DNA from: Vibrio qingdaonensis
GTDB taxonomy: Bacteria > Pseudomonadota > Gammaproteobacteria > Enterobacterales > Vibrionaceae
Assembly (NCBI RefSeq): GCF_026191675.1
Contig: NZ_JAKRRY010000022.1
Location: 32,886-96,885, forward strand
Length of the DNA: 64,000 nt
Direction of reading: 5' to 3'
The notes under the pieces are model-generated. The model was not told the DNA's origin, did no database searches, and was given only the letters and a program-made list of their open reading frames with translations. The position numbers and the translations under genes were made by a program. Positions 36,323 through 45,566 of this stretch are shown one piece after another; within the stretch, counting starts at the first letter, position 1, and each line of letters begins with the position of its first letter.

Positions 36323-36385
36323 GTATTGCTTGTGCAATGATAAGGTTTTTACCATTACATCCCTTTAAAACTAAACGCTAAGTCA

Positions 36386-38785
36386 TTATTTCTTACGCTT
36401 TAGGAACATACCCAGCGCTCGGATGTAATGCCCGTTCAATAACTTCACTAGAAAATCTATTTGCTCAAACTTCAACTTCCCACCACCTAGTAATACTAAA
36501 GAGCGCAGCGGCATACCTTGAATCGCTTTTTCAACCATTAACAGTACCGCTTCACTAGGCTTATTTGGACCAAACGACCCTGCCATGTTTTCCACCACTT
36601 TTTGATTTACTTTACGACCTATCCAGGTACTTTGAATATCTTTGAGTGTCGAGTTTTCGGTAAATGGTGTCATGGTTTGTAGAGCCGGAATCGTTCTGCC
36701 TAGTAGCGCTTCAAACTGCTGATCTGTCATCACTGTTTGGCGTTTACTCGCATCAAGTGGCTTAACGATATAGTCACTAACCAATGTCACTAGAACACTA
36801 TCTCGTATATCACGTGACGAGGCACCAATATGAATATGATATTCCCCAGCTTCGACTTCCCACTGTTTTGACGCCGAGCTAAAGAATGAGAACGCTCGTC
36901 GATCCAAAGTGAACTCTACGGTTTTGCTTTCTCCCGGTTGCAAGTCTACCTTCTCAAAGGCTTTCAACTCTTGTTTACTTCGTTCAATTTGGCTATTCAG
37001 TTTCTCAATATACAGCTGAAGCACTTCTTTGCCAGCTACGGAGCCACTATTCGTCACCTCAACCGAAAACACAATCTGCTCGTCTGTTTGGCTAACTACC
37101 GTGGCATTATGATAAGAAAAATCGGTATAGCTTAAGCCATGTCCAAACGGAAACAGTACGCGTACGCAATGGGAGTCAAAATGTCGGTAGCCAACATTCA
37201 ACCCTTCTTTATAAACAACCTGCTTAGGAAGACCTGGGAAATTGGCGTTTGAAGCACAATCTTCTAATGTCAGAGGGAACGTTTCTGCCAGCTTACCACT
37301 AGGGCATACATCACCATACAGAATGTCACAAATTGCACCTCCACTTGCCTGTCCCCCTAAGTAACTTTCTAAAATTGCGGGTACTTTATCAATCCAAGGC
37401 ATCGTCACGGGAGAACCATTACTCAACACTACGATGACATTCGGATTGACCTGATTAACCGCCTCAATCAATGCATTATGAGATTCAGGTAAATTCATAT
37501 GAATACGATCAAAAGCCTCTGCTTCATAGCTATTTGGAAGGCCAACCATCACAATTGCCTTGTCGACACTTCGAGCTAGCTCCACCGCTTCAGAAATCAA
37601 ACCGGCATCTAACTCACCGGACTCTCGATATCCTGCTGCAAAGCAAACCTCTGCACTGAGTTTTTCATTTAATGCGTCACACAAAGAATATACTTTCGTC
37701 GGCGTGACTTGTGAGCTACCTGAACCTTGATAGCGTGGCGTTTTGGCAAACTGACCAATAACCGCCACCGTTTCTGAGCTCGATAATGGCAAGGCCTTCG
37801 CATCATTCTTCAATAACACCATGGACTCACCAGCGGCTTTACGAGCCATTTGGTGATGAGCGTCGATATCGAATTGTTCATGAGAAGTAATCGCTCGCTT
37901 AGACTTCACAATCAGCGCCAATATTCTTTCAACAACTCGATCTAGTGCCTTCTCATCCAGTGAACCATCTTTCACAGCCTCAACAATTCGAATATCATTG
38001 AGCCCTGCGCAGCCAGGCATTTCCAAATCCAAGCCCGCTTTTATTCCCTCGACACGATTGTTCATTGCACCCCAATCGGTCACGACTAAGCCTTCGAAGC
38101 CCCACTCCTCACGTAAAATGTCATTCAAGAGTCGGTTGTGCTCACTACAAAACTCCCCATTGACTTGGTTGTACGCACACATCACGGTCCATGGCTGGGC
38201 ATTTTTAACCACATCTTCAAAGCCCGGAAGATAAATTTCACGCAACGTCCGCTCATCAACTAGCGTATCAATGACCATTCGATTGGTTTCTTGATTGTTA
38301 ACAGCATAGTGCTTCACACTCGTGCCAACGTTGTGCTTTTGAACCCCATTAACAAATGAAGTAGCCAGTCGACCTGTCAAGTAAGGGTCTTCAGAAAAAT
38401 ACTCAAAGTTACGTCCGCACAATGGGTGGCGTTTAATGTTCATACCTGGACCAAGTAAAGTACTCACATCTTCCTTTAATGCTTCTGTCGCCAAGTATTC
38501 TCCGACAGTAGCAATAAGATCAACGTCCCAAGAACTTGCCAACGTCACTGCTGTTGGAAAACAGGTACTTTTTACACTAGCACTCAAGCCTAGGTGATCC
38601 GTATTTCCTTGTTGCTTACGAAGACCGTGAGGGCCATCCGTAACCATGACTGATGGAATACCTAAACGCTCTATATCTTGTAAATGCCAAAAGTCTTTGC
38701 CTGAACACAGACTGGCTTTCTCTTCTAGAGTGAGTTGAGTAAGCAACTCGTTCACTTCTTTTTGAATTGATTGTCTATTTTTCAT
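36386..38785 (-). CDS. GH3 beta-glycosidase, cytoplasmic
   Basis: 799 residues. The N-terminal (alpha/beta)8 barrel has KHYAVNN and the nucleophile Asp237 in VVTDWGA. The alpha/beta sandwich follows (KNDAKALPL, SNGSPVTMPW), then a fibronectin-III-like domain (VTNSGSVAGKEVLQLYI). An extra C-terminal region of about 120 residues, mostly helical, ends in a basic RKK tail, a layout I associate with GH3 enzymes of Firmicutes. No signal peptide, so it works in the cytosol after uptake. Its start overlaps the symporter stop by 11 bp. Substrate probably a beta-linked glucose, galactose or related disaccharide (inference). Confidence 0.92.
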   Translation of the reverse strand: MKNRQSIQKEVNELLTQLTLEEKASLCSGKDFWHLQDIERLGIPSVMVTDGPHGLRKQQGNTDHLGLSASVKSTCFPTAVTLASSWDVDLIATVGEYLATEALKEDVSTLLGPGMNIKRHPLCGRNFEYFSEDPYLTGRLATSFVNGVQKHNVGTSVKHYAVNNQETNRMVIDTLVDERTLREIYLPGFEDVVKNAQPWTVMCAYNQVNGEFCSEHNRLLNDILREEWGFEGLVVTDWGAMNNRVEGIKAGLDLEMPGCAGLNDIRIVEAVKDGSLDEKALDRVVERILALIVKSKRAITSHEQFDIDAHHQMARKAAGESMVLLKNDAKALPLSSSETVAVIGQFAKTPRYQGSGSSQVTPTKVYSLCDALNEKLSAEVCFAAGYRESGELDAGLISEAVELARSVDKAIVMVGLPNSYEAEAFDRIHMNLPESHNALIEAVNQVNPNVIVVLSNGSPVTMPWIDKVPAILESYLGGQASGGAICDILYGDVCPSGKLAETFPLTLEDCASNANFPGLPKQVVYKEGLNVGYRHFDSHCVRVLFPFGHGLSYTDFSYHNATVVSQTDEQIVFSVEVTNSGSVAGKEVLQLYIEKLNSQIERSKQELKAFEKVDLQPGESKTVEFTLDRRAFSFFSSASKQWEVEAGEYHIHIGASSRDIRDSVLVTLVSDYIVKPLDASKRQTVMTDQQFEALLGRTIPALQTMTPFTENSTLKDIQSTWIGRKVNQKVVENMAGSFGPNKPSEAVLLMVEKAIQGMPLRSLVLLGGGKLKFEQIDFLVKLLNGHYIRALGMFLKRKK

Positions 38786-40148
38786 TTCTTACTTCCAATT
38801 CTTTTGATATTTCAGCCAATTTTTCGTCGGTTAATGAATAGAATTTGATAGGAATAAGCATTAATACGCAGCTGATCGCTGGCAGAACTGTCATCGCCAA
38901 AAAGATTCCATCCATGGCTTCTTGCGTTTGGCTAGTGCCAGCAACGTAGTGAGTCATAGACAAAATAAGACCAACGGCAAACGCACCTAGAGCAGTAATA
39001 ACCTTGTTTGCAAATGTCATGCAACTAAATGCCACCCCTTCAGAACGAATGCCCGTTTTCCATTCGGCATAATCAACAGAATCACCCACCATAATGGGCT
39101 GAAGGACAAGGAAAGGAGAGTTCAATGTTGCAAGCACGAATGTCATGACATAAACCGTAATCAAGTCATCATAACCGAGATAGAAATACAGGCTGAGCAG
39201 AGCGACACGTAAAATAGAGGTCGCAATGATGACGCCTTTCTTTTGAATACGCTTGATCATCATAGGAGTAAACGCCATACCTATAATCATGCCAAGCATC
39301 GAGATTAAACTAATAATCCCCATCTGTTTTGCATCACCTAAGTTGTAAGTAGCGAAATAGATCACTGCGGAAACAGGGGCAGCGGTTAGCGATGAACAAA
39401 GCATGGTCAAAAATACTAACTGCAATGGGCGATTGGATCTAAATACGTTTACCGTATCAGATAGGCGAATCTTTGGGCGTTTAACGACTAAGCGCTCTTT
39501 TACTCCAAAGAATGCTAACGTTATCAGCGGCACACTGAGTACAGCGAATATAGCAACTGAATAGAAGTAACCTTGACTGGGATCCTCGGGAGAAAACTTT
39601 TCAGCCAAAACAGGAATAAGAATGGTCGGAACAAGTATCCCCATGGTCGAAAAAGAACGAGCAATACTCACCATCTTGGTACGCGCCGATGAGCTTCTTG
39701 TCATCACGGTAGACAACGCCCAGATAGGAATATCAGTCAGTGTATATAGCATGCCCCACAAGATATAAATGACATAGGCATAGATCAAAGTACCGGTATA
39801 AGAAAAGCCTGGGTTGTAAAAGCAGAGCGTCGTGACAATGGCGAGCGGGACTGGCACAAAAAGTAACCAAGGACGAAATTTTCCCCATCGCGTATTCGTT
39901 CGATCTGCAAGAATGCCCATAAGAGGATCATTAAATCCATCCCATAACCTCGCGACGAGAACCAATGTACCGACAGCCGCTGGCAATAAACCTAGAATAT
40001 CCGTAAACGCATACATTAAAAAACTAAGTTGTATACCAAATATTATATTTTGCCCACCCAGTGCGGCAGTAAATGAAAAACTTTGCTTTCTTGGAATAAC
40101 ATCTAGATCTTCTTTATGATCCGAAATTGTCGCTGTTTGACTGGTCAT
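38775..40148 (-). CDS. GPH-family sugar:cation symporter (MelB-like)
   Basis: 457 residues with twelve membrane helices. The family signature LWDGFNDPLMGILADRT and GKFRPWLL (about residues 75-100) binds cation and sugar in MelB-type symporters. It takes up glycosides, pentosides or hexuronides in cotransport with H+ or Na+. It overlaps the GH3 start and follows TetR by 12 bp, so import and hydrolysis are one operon. AGGAAA precedes the ATG. Confidence 0.92.
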   Translation of the reverse strand: MTSQTATISDHKEDLDVIPRKQSFSFTAALGGQNIIFGIQLSFLMYAFTDILGLLPAAVGTLVLVARLWDGFNDPLMGILADRTNTRWGKFRPWLLFVPVPLAIVTTLCFYNPGFSYTGTLIYAYVIYILWGMLYTLTDIPIWALSTVMTRSSSARTKMVSIARSFSTMGILVPTILIPVLAEKFSPEDPSQGYFYSVAIFAVLSVPLITLAFFGVKERLVVKRPKIRLSDTVNVFRSNRPLQLVFLTMLCSSLTAAPVSAVIYFATYNLGDAKQMGIISLISMLGMIIGMAFTPMMIKRIQKKGVIIATSILRVALLSLYFYLGYDDLITVYVMTFVLATLNSPFLVLQPIMVGDSVDYAEWKTGIRSEGVAFSCMTFANKVITALGAFAVGLILSMTHYVAGTSQTQEAMDGIFLAMTVLPAISCVLMLIPIKFYSLTDEKLAEISKELEVRNEK

Positions 40149-40160
40149 GATAATTTCCTG

Positions 40161-40802
40161 TTATTTATTATTTTTTAAACCATGAAGTACAAATTCAATC
40201 GCAGTTTTCATCACCTCATTGTGCGATTCTGGTGAGACTTCTACTAATGTATCCCCACGTAAAATCAATCGATGCTTTAAACTTCGGATAGTATTAATAA
40301 TGGTGACACTCGCTAAATGAGAATCGACTTTACTTTGAATTGATCCATCTACGATTCCCTCATTAATATAAGACTTAATAAGTAATCCTGTTGCGTTCTT
40401 TTCTGTTTGTGCTTTTAGTTTATCAATATCTTCACTATCTAATCTTTGGCTCGTAAAGTAACCATCAAACTCAGCCAGAAACCGTTCTACTTTGTCAAAC
40501 CGATCTTCAGCCCAAAAAAACAAGCTAAACTCTTCCAGTTTCTTTAGTCCCGTTGGGCTGCCGGAAATTCTGTCTGACAACGTGTTCAAGTTTTCCATCG
40601 ACATTTCCGATGAAATCACGGTTTCTAAAATAGCCAATCCTAATGAGAACTTGTCCTTATAGTAGCGATACAAACTCGTACGGCTGATTCCCACGGTTTT
40701 AGCAATGTCCGTCATTTGTGTGTCATAGAACCCATTTTGAGTAAACAATTCTTGAGAAATCGCTAAAATTCTACGTCTGGTCTCTTCTACTGTGTATGTC
40801 AT
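40161..40802 (-). CDS. TetR-family regulator of the sulfated-glycoside locus
   Basis: 213 residues. The N-terminal helix-turn-helix (TDIAKTVGISRTSLYRYYKDKFSLG) precedes an alpha-helical ligand domain that I do not recognise at subfamily level. It is the first gene of the symporter/GH3 operon. A palindrome with core ACACGTGT lies 33-46 bp before its start, and two copies lie before the divergent sulfatase operon, suggesting it represses both arms until a sugar ligand appears. Confidence 0.88.
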   Translation of the reverse strand: MTYTVEETRRRILAISQELFTQNGFYDTQMTDIAKTVGISRTSLYRYYKDKFSLGLAILETVISSEMSMENLNTLSDRISGSPTGLKKLEEFSLFFWAEDRFDKVERFLAEFDGYFTSQRLDSEDIDKLKAQTEKNATGLLIKSYINEGIVDGSIQSKVDSHLASVTIINTIRSLKHRLILRGDTLVEVSPESHNEVMKTAIEFVLHGLKNNK

Positions 40803-40834
40803 ATTTTTGCCTCAGCAATCAAACTATCGACAGT

Positions 40835-40848
40835 GTTACACGTGTACC
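40835..40848. promoter_or_regulatory. TetR operator candidate 1
   Basis: GTTACACGTGTACC is a near-perfect palindrome around ACACGTGT, 33 bp before the TetR start. The 402-bp divergent gap (40803-41205) otherwise holds no gene; it contains this site and the two below. Confidence 0.7.
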
Positions 40849-41113
40849 ATCATTTTGAATAGCGGCATTCGCAATTAATGTGATCCAAGCATACTTACCA
40901 CACCAAATTGAGATCCAGAGCATGAAAAATCACCATTCATTAACATCAACCCGGCTCATATGGCACACCAAATCACAGCGCAAACAGTTGATTTAATTGA
41001 TTTTAAATAAACAGGATTAATTGGCAAATTAATCAATAGATGATTCAGTTCACAAATACAAAACAACTTACTGGTCATCATTGCACGCAAAGATCCATGT
41101 CACATTTTACTCT

Positions 41114-41127
41114 GTTACACGTGTGCT
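41114..41127. promoter_or_regulatory. TetR operator candidate 2
   Basis: GTTACACGTGTGCT shares the first eleven bases with candidate 1. It sits immediately before TATTGT (41127-41132), a possible -10 element for the sulfatase promoter. Confidence 0.7.
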
Positions 41128-41136
41128 ATTGTTCCT

Positions 41137-41150
41137 GTTACACATGTAGC
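41137..41150. promoter_or_regulatory. TetR operator candidate 3
   Basis: GTTACACATGTAGC is the third copy, 23 bp after the second when measured start to start, and 56 bp before the sulfatase ATG. The pair could permit cooperative binding. Confidence 0.65.
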
Positions 41151-41205
41151 ACAGCACAGCGTGTTATGACTCATCCGTAAAGTTGTAGGTAAAGGAAGAC
41201 GATTT

Positions 41206-42738
41206 ATGAACACCCCTTCATTTCGCCGAAAGGCAATCAGTACAGGAATCGCATTAGCACTTATGTCAGCAGTACCGAGTGCATTTGCCCAACCTAAAGC
41301 CGTGGAAAAACCCAATGTCATTGTCTTCTTTACTGACGATATGGGATGGGCAGACATGAGCACGCAAGGCGCACCATATAAGACTGAAAATCTGGATAAG
41401 ATTGCTAACAGCGGTCAACGTTGGAGCCAATTCTATGTCACTTCGCCAGTTTCCTCTCCATCGCGAGGCAGCTTACTTACTGGACGACTTGGTACTAAAA
41501 CCGGTTTATACGGCAAAGAAATTCCGGTGGTGATGGAGCCAAATCAAAACGACTTTCCGGCGACAGAAACCACCATAGCTACCATGTTGAAAGACAATGG
41601 ATATAAAACCGCAATGTTTGGTAAATGGCATTTAGGCAATACTGAGGCTTCGTACCCTACGAGACATGGATTCGAGCAGTGGTATGGAACCATTGCTTCT
41701 AATGACATGAACTTCACCGTCGGTTTACCTCGCCTACAACAATTAGGTGCATTTGTTCAAATTGCCAAAGCGAAAGAAAAGAAAGACTGGGAAACAGTCA
41801 AAAAAGTAGGTGCGGCATTACAAAAAGATATGGCGTTAAAATATGAGGCTTTAAAAAACCCTAAAGACGAATATTGGGATATTTCTGTTATGGAGTCCAA
41901 TAATAATAACGGAGTCTATAGCGATAAAGTTGTTGAGCGTCCATTAAACCAAGCAATGCATACACAAAATATCACCGCTCGTCTAAAAGATTATATTAAA
42001 GACAATAAAGATGACCCATTTTTTGCGTATGTACCTTATACGCAAAACCACGCGCCGCTGTTTGTCTCTCCTGAGTTTGAAGGAAAAAGTGGTCATGGAC
42101 TCTATGCGGATGTCATGATGGAAATTGACTGGTCTGTCGGTGAAATTGTTGCAACGCTAGAGAAGTACAATATCGATGAAAATACACTCATTGTATTCTC
42201 ATCAGACAATGGTCCTTGGCTACAAATGGGCGATCATGCGGGCTCTGCCCTTCCACTAAGAAACGGCAAAAACAGTACCTTTGAAGGAGGGGCTCGTGTA
42301 CCTGGTATCTTCTACTGGCCAGGGAAAATTGAACCTAAAGTCGTCAACGATATTGGTTCCGCAATGGATATCTTACCAACGGTTGCGGCGCTAACTGGTT
42401 CAACACTTCCAAACGCAGACCTAGATGGTGTTGATTTAAGTGCCACGCTTTTGGAAGGGAAGCCAAGTGCACGCACGGTTATGCCTTACTACTACAAAGG
42501 CAACATGCAAGCATATAGAAATCAAGAATGGAAAGTGGTCTTTTACGGAAGTGACCCGAAAAATTACTCTGGTTACAAGCTGGAAAAGCCAGAGCTGTAC
42601 AACATGATCAATGATGAAGAAGAAAAGCTCGATGTCGCAGAGAAAAATCCAGAAGTGCTCGCCATGATGGTGAAAGAAGCTCAAGAATACGATGCTTCTT
42701 TAGGTGAAAAAGTCACCCCACTATTTGATCTTAGATAA
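41206..42738 (+). CDS. Serine-type sulfatase, exported
   Basis: 510 residues of the type I sulfatase (alkaline phosphatase) fold. The signal peptide ends PSAFA (cleavage after residue 28). Asp44/Asp45 in FFTDDMG bind Ca2+. The maturation motif is Ser83-Ser-Pro-Ser-Arg87, so a Ser, not Cys, must become formylglycine. GKWHLG, the His of QNHAPL and FSSDNGP give the other catalytic residues. It cleaves sulfate esters in the periplasm; the glycan is not identified. AAGGAAG precedes the ATG. It leads an operon with its maturase and a porin. Confidence 0.92.
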   Translation: MNTPSFRRKAISTGIALALMSAVPSAFAQPKAVEKPNVIVFFTDDMGWADMSTQGAPYKTENLDKIANSGQRWSQFYVTSPVSSPSRGSLLTGRLGTKTGLYGKEIPVVMEPNQNDFPATETTIATMLKDNGYKTAMFGKWHLGNTEASYPTRHGFEQWYGTIASNDMNFTVGLPRLQQLGAFVQIAKAKEKKDWETVKKVGAALQKDMALKYEALKNPKDEYWDISVMESNNNNGVYSDKVVERPLNQAMHTQNITARLKDYIKDNKDDPFFAYVPYTQNHAPLFVSPEFEGKSGHGLYADVMMEIDWSVGEIVATLEKYNIDENTLIVFSSDNGPWLQMGDHAGSALPLRNGKNSTFEGGARVPGIFYWPGKIEPKVVNDIGSAMDILPTVAALTGSTLPNADLDGVDLSATLLEGKPSARTVMPYYYKGNMQAYRNQEWKVVFYGSDPKNYSGYKLEKPELYNMINDEEEKLDVAEKNPEVLAMMVKEAQEYDASLGEKVTPLFDLR

Positions 42739-42755
42739 ACGCTAGCAGGCCCGAT

Positions 42756-43964
42756 ATGTCCGACTTTCACGTTACCGCAAAACCTTCAGGTTCACTTTGC
42801 AACATTGATTGTGATTACTGCTTCTATCTGGAAAAGGAAAAGTTATACCCAGAAAGGAACAAAACGGTAGGTATGGATGATAAAACGCTTGATATCTATA
42901 TCAAGCAATACATTCAAGCACAGAAAGGGAATAACGTTCTTTTTTCTTGGCAAGGTGGAGAGCCGACATTATTGGGCCTTGCATTTTTCAACAAGGTCAT
43001 TGCACTTCAAAATAAGTACGCTAACGGAAAGCTAATTTCCAATACCTTACAAACTAATGGCATATTAATTAATGAAGAATGGTGTCATTTCTTTAGACAA
43101 CATGAGTTTTTGATAGGTCTATCATTAGATGGTCCGAAAGAGATTAATGATAGCTATCGTAAAAGTCGCTCTCAAAAGTCCACTTTTAGTAAAGTAATCA
43201 ATACGGTAGAGCTTTTTAATAAATTCAACATTGACTACAATATTTTAGCCGTAGTAAGTAAAGCAAACGTCGAAAAACCCATTGAGGTTTATGAGTTTTT
43301 CAAGTCTATTGGCGCTAGACACTTTCAATTCACACCACTTGTTGAACGAATTGCGAACACCCCTACAAAGGACGGACTTACACTTATTTCTCCAACGGAT
43401 ATGAGTCAAGCCACTGTTGCACCATGGAGCGTTGACGCGTCGGCATATGGCGAGTTTATCACAACGATGTTTGATCACTGGATTAAGCATGACCTGGGTG
43501 AGGTTTTTATTCAAACATTTGAAAATACGCTAGGTAAAATGCTAGGTGAGCCTGGAAATCTATGTGTTTTCGAAAAAGAATGCGGCAATGCACTCGCACT
43601 GGAATTAAATGGTGACACCTACTCATGTGATCATTTCGTTTATCCAGAATATAAACTAGGAAATATACATACCGAACAACTAGAAAATATAGCAAACTCA
43701 CCCAAAGCAACTAAATTCGGGTCAGATAAGAAAACTAATATGGCAACAGAGTGTAACACATGCCCTTTCTTATCTATTTGCAATGGAGGATGCCCTAAGC
43801 ATAGATTTGAACTGTCTTCCTCTGGCATTCCCAATAAAAACTACTTCTGTAATGGATATAAAAAGATATTTTTACATATAGAAAAATACATACCTACTTT
43901 TAAAAACGCATTTGAACTTGGACTAAATGCGGAAGATATAAAAAAAACAATTAGCAACAATTAA
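42756..43964 (+). CDS. Anaerobic sulfatase-maturating enzyme (radical SAM, SPASM)
   Basis: 402 residues. The radical-SAM CX3CX2C motif is Cys15, Cys19 and Cys22 in CNIDCDYCFYL. The SPASM region has Cys pairs for two auxiliary iron-sulfur clusters, including CNTCPFLSICNGGCPKH, and SCDHFVYPE carries the Asp used for proton transfer in this family. It converts the Ser of the sulfatase motif to formylglycine before export, without O2. It starts 17 bp after the sulfatase stop, which fits the Ser-type motif there. Confidence 0.94.
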   Translation: MSDFHVTAKPSGSLCNIDCDYCFYLEKEKLYPERNKTVGMDDKTLDIYIKQYIQAQKGNNVLFSWQGGEPTLLGLAFFNKVIALQNKYANGKLISNTLQTNGILINEEWCHFFRQHEFLIGLSLDGPKEINDSYRKSRSQKSTFSKVINTVELFNKFNIDYNILAVVSKANVEKPIEVYEFFKSIGARHFQFTPLVERIANTPTKDGLTLISPTDMSQATVAPWSVDASAYGEFITTMFDHWIKHDLGEVFIQTFENTLGKMLGEPGNLCVFEKECGNALALELNGDTYSCDHFVYPEYKLGNIHTEQLENIANSPKATKFGSDKKTNMATECNTCPFLSICNGGCPKHRFELSSSGIPNKNYFCNGYKKIFLHIEKYIPTFKNAFELGLNAEDIKKTISNN

Positions 43965-44001
43965 CTTAATTCAATATATCAAGCATAATTTTGGGGTTAC
44001 T

Positions 44002-45198
44002 ATGAAATATACAACCTTAGCCACAATTACGGCTATCGCACTCTGCTCTAATTCCGTACTGGCTGAAACATCGGGATTGAATGATGGATTCCAAGGAACA
44101 TGGTTCTCACACGTAAATACGCCACATGGTTTCGCGACACCTCTACCTAAGGCGGCTGGCAACTGGGAAGTAAAAGGACTGATTAAGCCTACATTTATTA
44201 GCAATGCCGTTGATGGCTCAGATAAGGGCGCGGCGATAAAAGCAAAAGTACAAGTAAATGGTAACTATGAATTTACAGAAAATTTCCGTTTTATTACTGA
44301 AGCATGGGTGACGGGTGACTTCGAACAAAACAAAATGCATTGGGAACGAGACTACAATACACCAGTTCTAAACCAAGACCCTATTTATTTCGAACAACTT
44401 CAAATTGGTTTTGAACACAAAACACTCGGTGCGCTCACTGTCGGTAAACAAGTCACGCAGTGGGGAGCAGGTACAATCTTTGACCAATACAACATGTTTG
44501 GTTTAACAGAACTACAACTCAATGCAAAAAATGATGGTACAAAGATTTTCTATCACAATAAATGGAATAACAAGTGGCTAGTTCGTGGTGTTTATAGGCC
44601 CGAATCACCGGTGTATGAAATTCACGCTGCTTCTCCCGCTCGGACAGAAGGAACATGGGGAATGACGCTTGCGTACGATACATTCTCACCATATGCGCGT
44701 GGTTTTGATGGCTGGGGCGTCTATTACGATGTCACAAATGAACATTTCGCTACGCAGTATGGCGATGCGCCAAGCGATAGCTTTGGTACTGGTGGAGCAG
44801 CTGCAGGCGGCTATCAATACCACAACGCCAACCACGAAAACCTAGTTCACTCTGTAAGTAGTTACATCAGAACAGGTCCGTGGTATCTCGCTGGTAACTT
44901 GACCTATTCAAATATGGATGACGGAAAAAGCTTAGATGACACATTAGAAAATTCTGGTTTCCAACGCGCAGGTATGGTGTATGAGGATGGTGTTGGACTC
45001 AGCGCAACCGCTATGGCTCGCTATACTTTCAAAAACGGATTTGAGCCACTAGTTTCTGTGGGTAATGATATTACTGGTACCTTCGCGATAGTTGACCTTG
45101 CTTACAACTATAGTAAAGGATTGAGGTTGTTTGCTGTAACCCGAATGGCAACCGACGACCAAACACAGTTTGGCCTCGGTGCTAAAATGTTCTTCTAA
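44002..45198 (+). CDS. Outer-membrane porin of the sulfated-glycoside locus
   Basis: 398 residues with a signal peptide ending SVLA before ETSGLND. The barrel strands alternate aromatic residues and end in KMFF with C-terminal Phe. It resembles general Gram-negative diffusion porins (GLKQVTQWGAG-like phrases) but I cannot name a subfamily. It ends the sulfatase operon, so it is the likely entry route for the sulfated sugar. GGGG lies just before the ATG. Confidence 0.85.
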   Translation: MKYTTLATITAIALCSNSVLAETSGLNDGFQGTWFSHVNTPHGFATPLPKAAGNWEVKGLIKPTFISNAVDGSDKGAAIKAKVQVNGNYEFTENFRFITEAWVTGDFEQNKMHWERDYNTPVLNQDPIYFEQLQIGFEHKTLGALTVGKQVTQWGAGTIFDQYNMFGLTELQLNAKNDGTKIFYHNKWNNKWLVRGVYRPESPVYEIHAASPARTEGTWGMTLAYDTFSPYARGFDGWGVYYDVTNEHFATQYGDAPSDSFGTGGAAAGGYQYHNANHENLVHSVSSYIRTGPWYLAGNLTYSNMDDGKSLDDTLENSGFQRAGMVYEDGVGLSATAMARYTFKNGFEPLVSVGNDITGTFAIVDLAYNYSKGLRLFAVTRMATDDQTQFGLGAKMFF

Positions 45199-45236
45199 AC
45201 AACACAGATCCGAGGTGCATTGCTGCGGTCATTTTT

Positions 45237-45422
45237 CTAATAGTCTGTCCAATTTTTAACTGTAAGGCCTTTAACAGCCTTACAGTTAACTTCAGACATA
45301 GAACCTAGAAAGTAGCCATCTTTAATACAAGGTAATTGATCGCTACTCTCACCTCTTTTAGCAATAGAATTAAATGACACGGTCATCAGGAATACAGCCA
45401 ATAACAAAGAAATTCTTTTCAT
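45237..45422 (-). CDS. Small secreted protein (61 residues)
   Basis: A signal peptide (MKRISLLLAVFLMTVSFNSIA) is followed by about 40 residues with two Cys and a KNWTDY end. GAGG lies six bases before the ATG. No family recognised. It converges with the porin and is divergent from the TetR gene at 45567, which may regulate it. Its last third includes a perfect 11-bp hairpin. Confidence 0.6.
   Translation of the reverse strand: MKRISLLLAVFLMTVSFNSIAKRGESSDQLPCIKDGYFLGSMSEVNCKAVKGLTVKNWTDY
45258..45287. repeat. Perfect 11-bp inverted repeat inside the small secreted gene
   Basis: AACTGTAAGGC (45258-45268) and GCCTTACAGTT (45277-45287) with an eight-base loop. No T run follows on either strand, so it is not a normal terminator, although it lies just past the porin stop. 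Confidence 0.6.
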
Positions 45423-45566
45423 ACACGCCTCTATATTTCGGTAATCGATTTAATTTAAGTTCAGAATGCATAATTTTCCAGGAATTATGGCAATAATGAA
45501 TAGACCAATTTATTACTAGCAACAAACTTTTAAGAATAGTTCTCGCGTAACACACCGGACATTAAT

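Noticed and set aside
36386..45198. Carrageenan or ulvan polysaccharide utilisation locus
   Set aside because: No secreted polysaccharide lyase or endo-hydrolase and no TonB receptor pair is present, so a polymer substrate is not supported.
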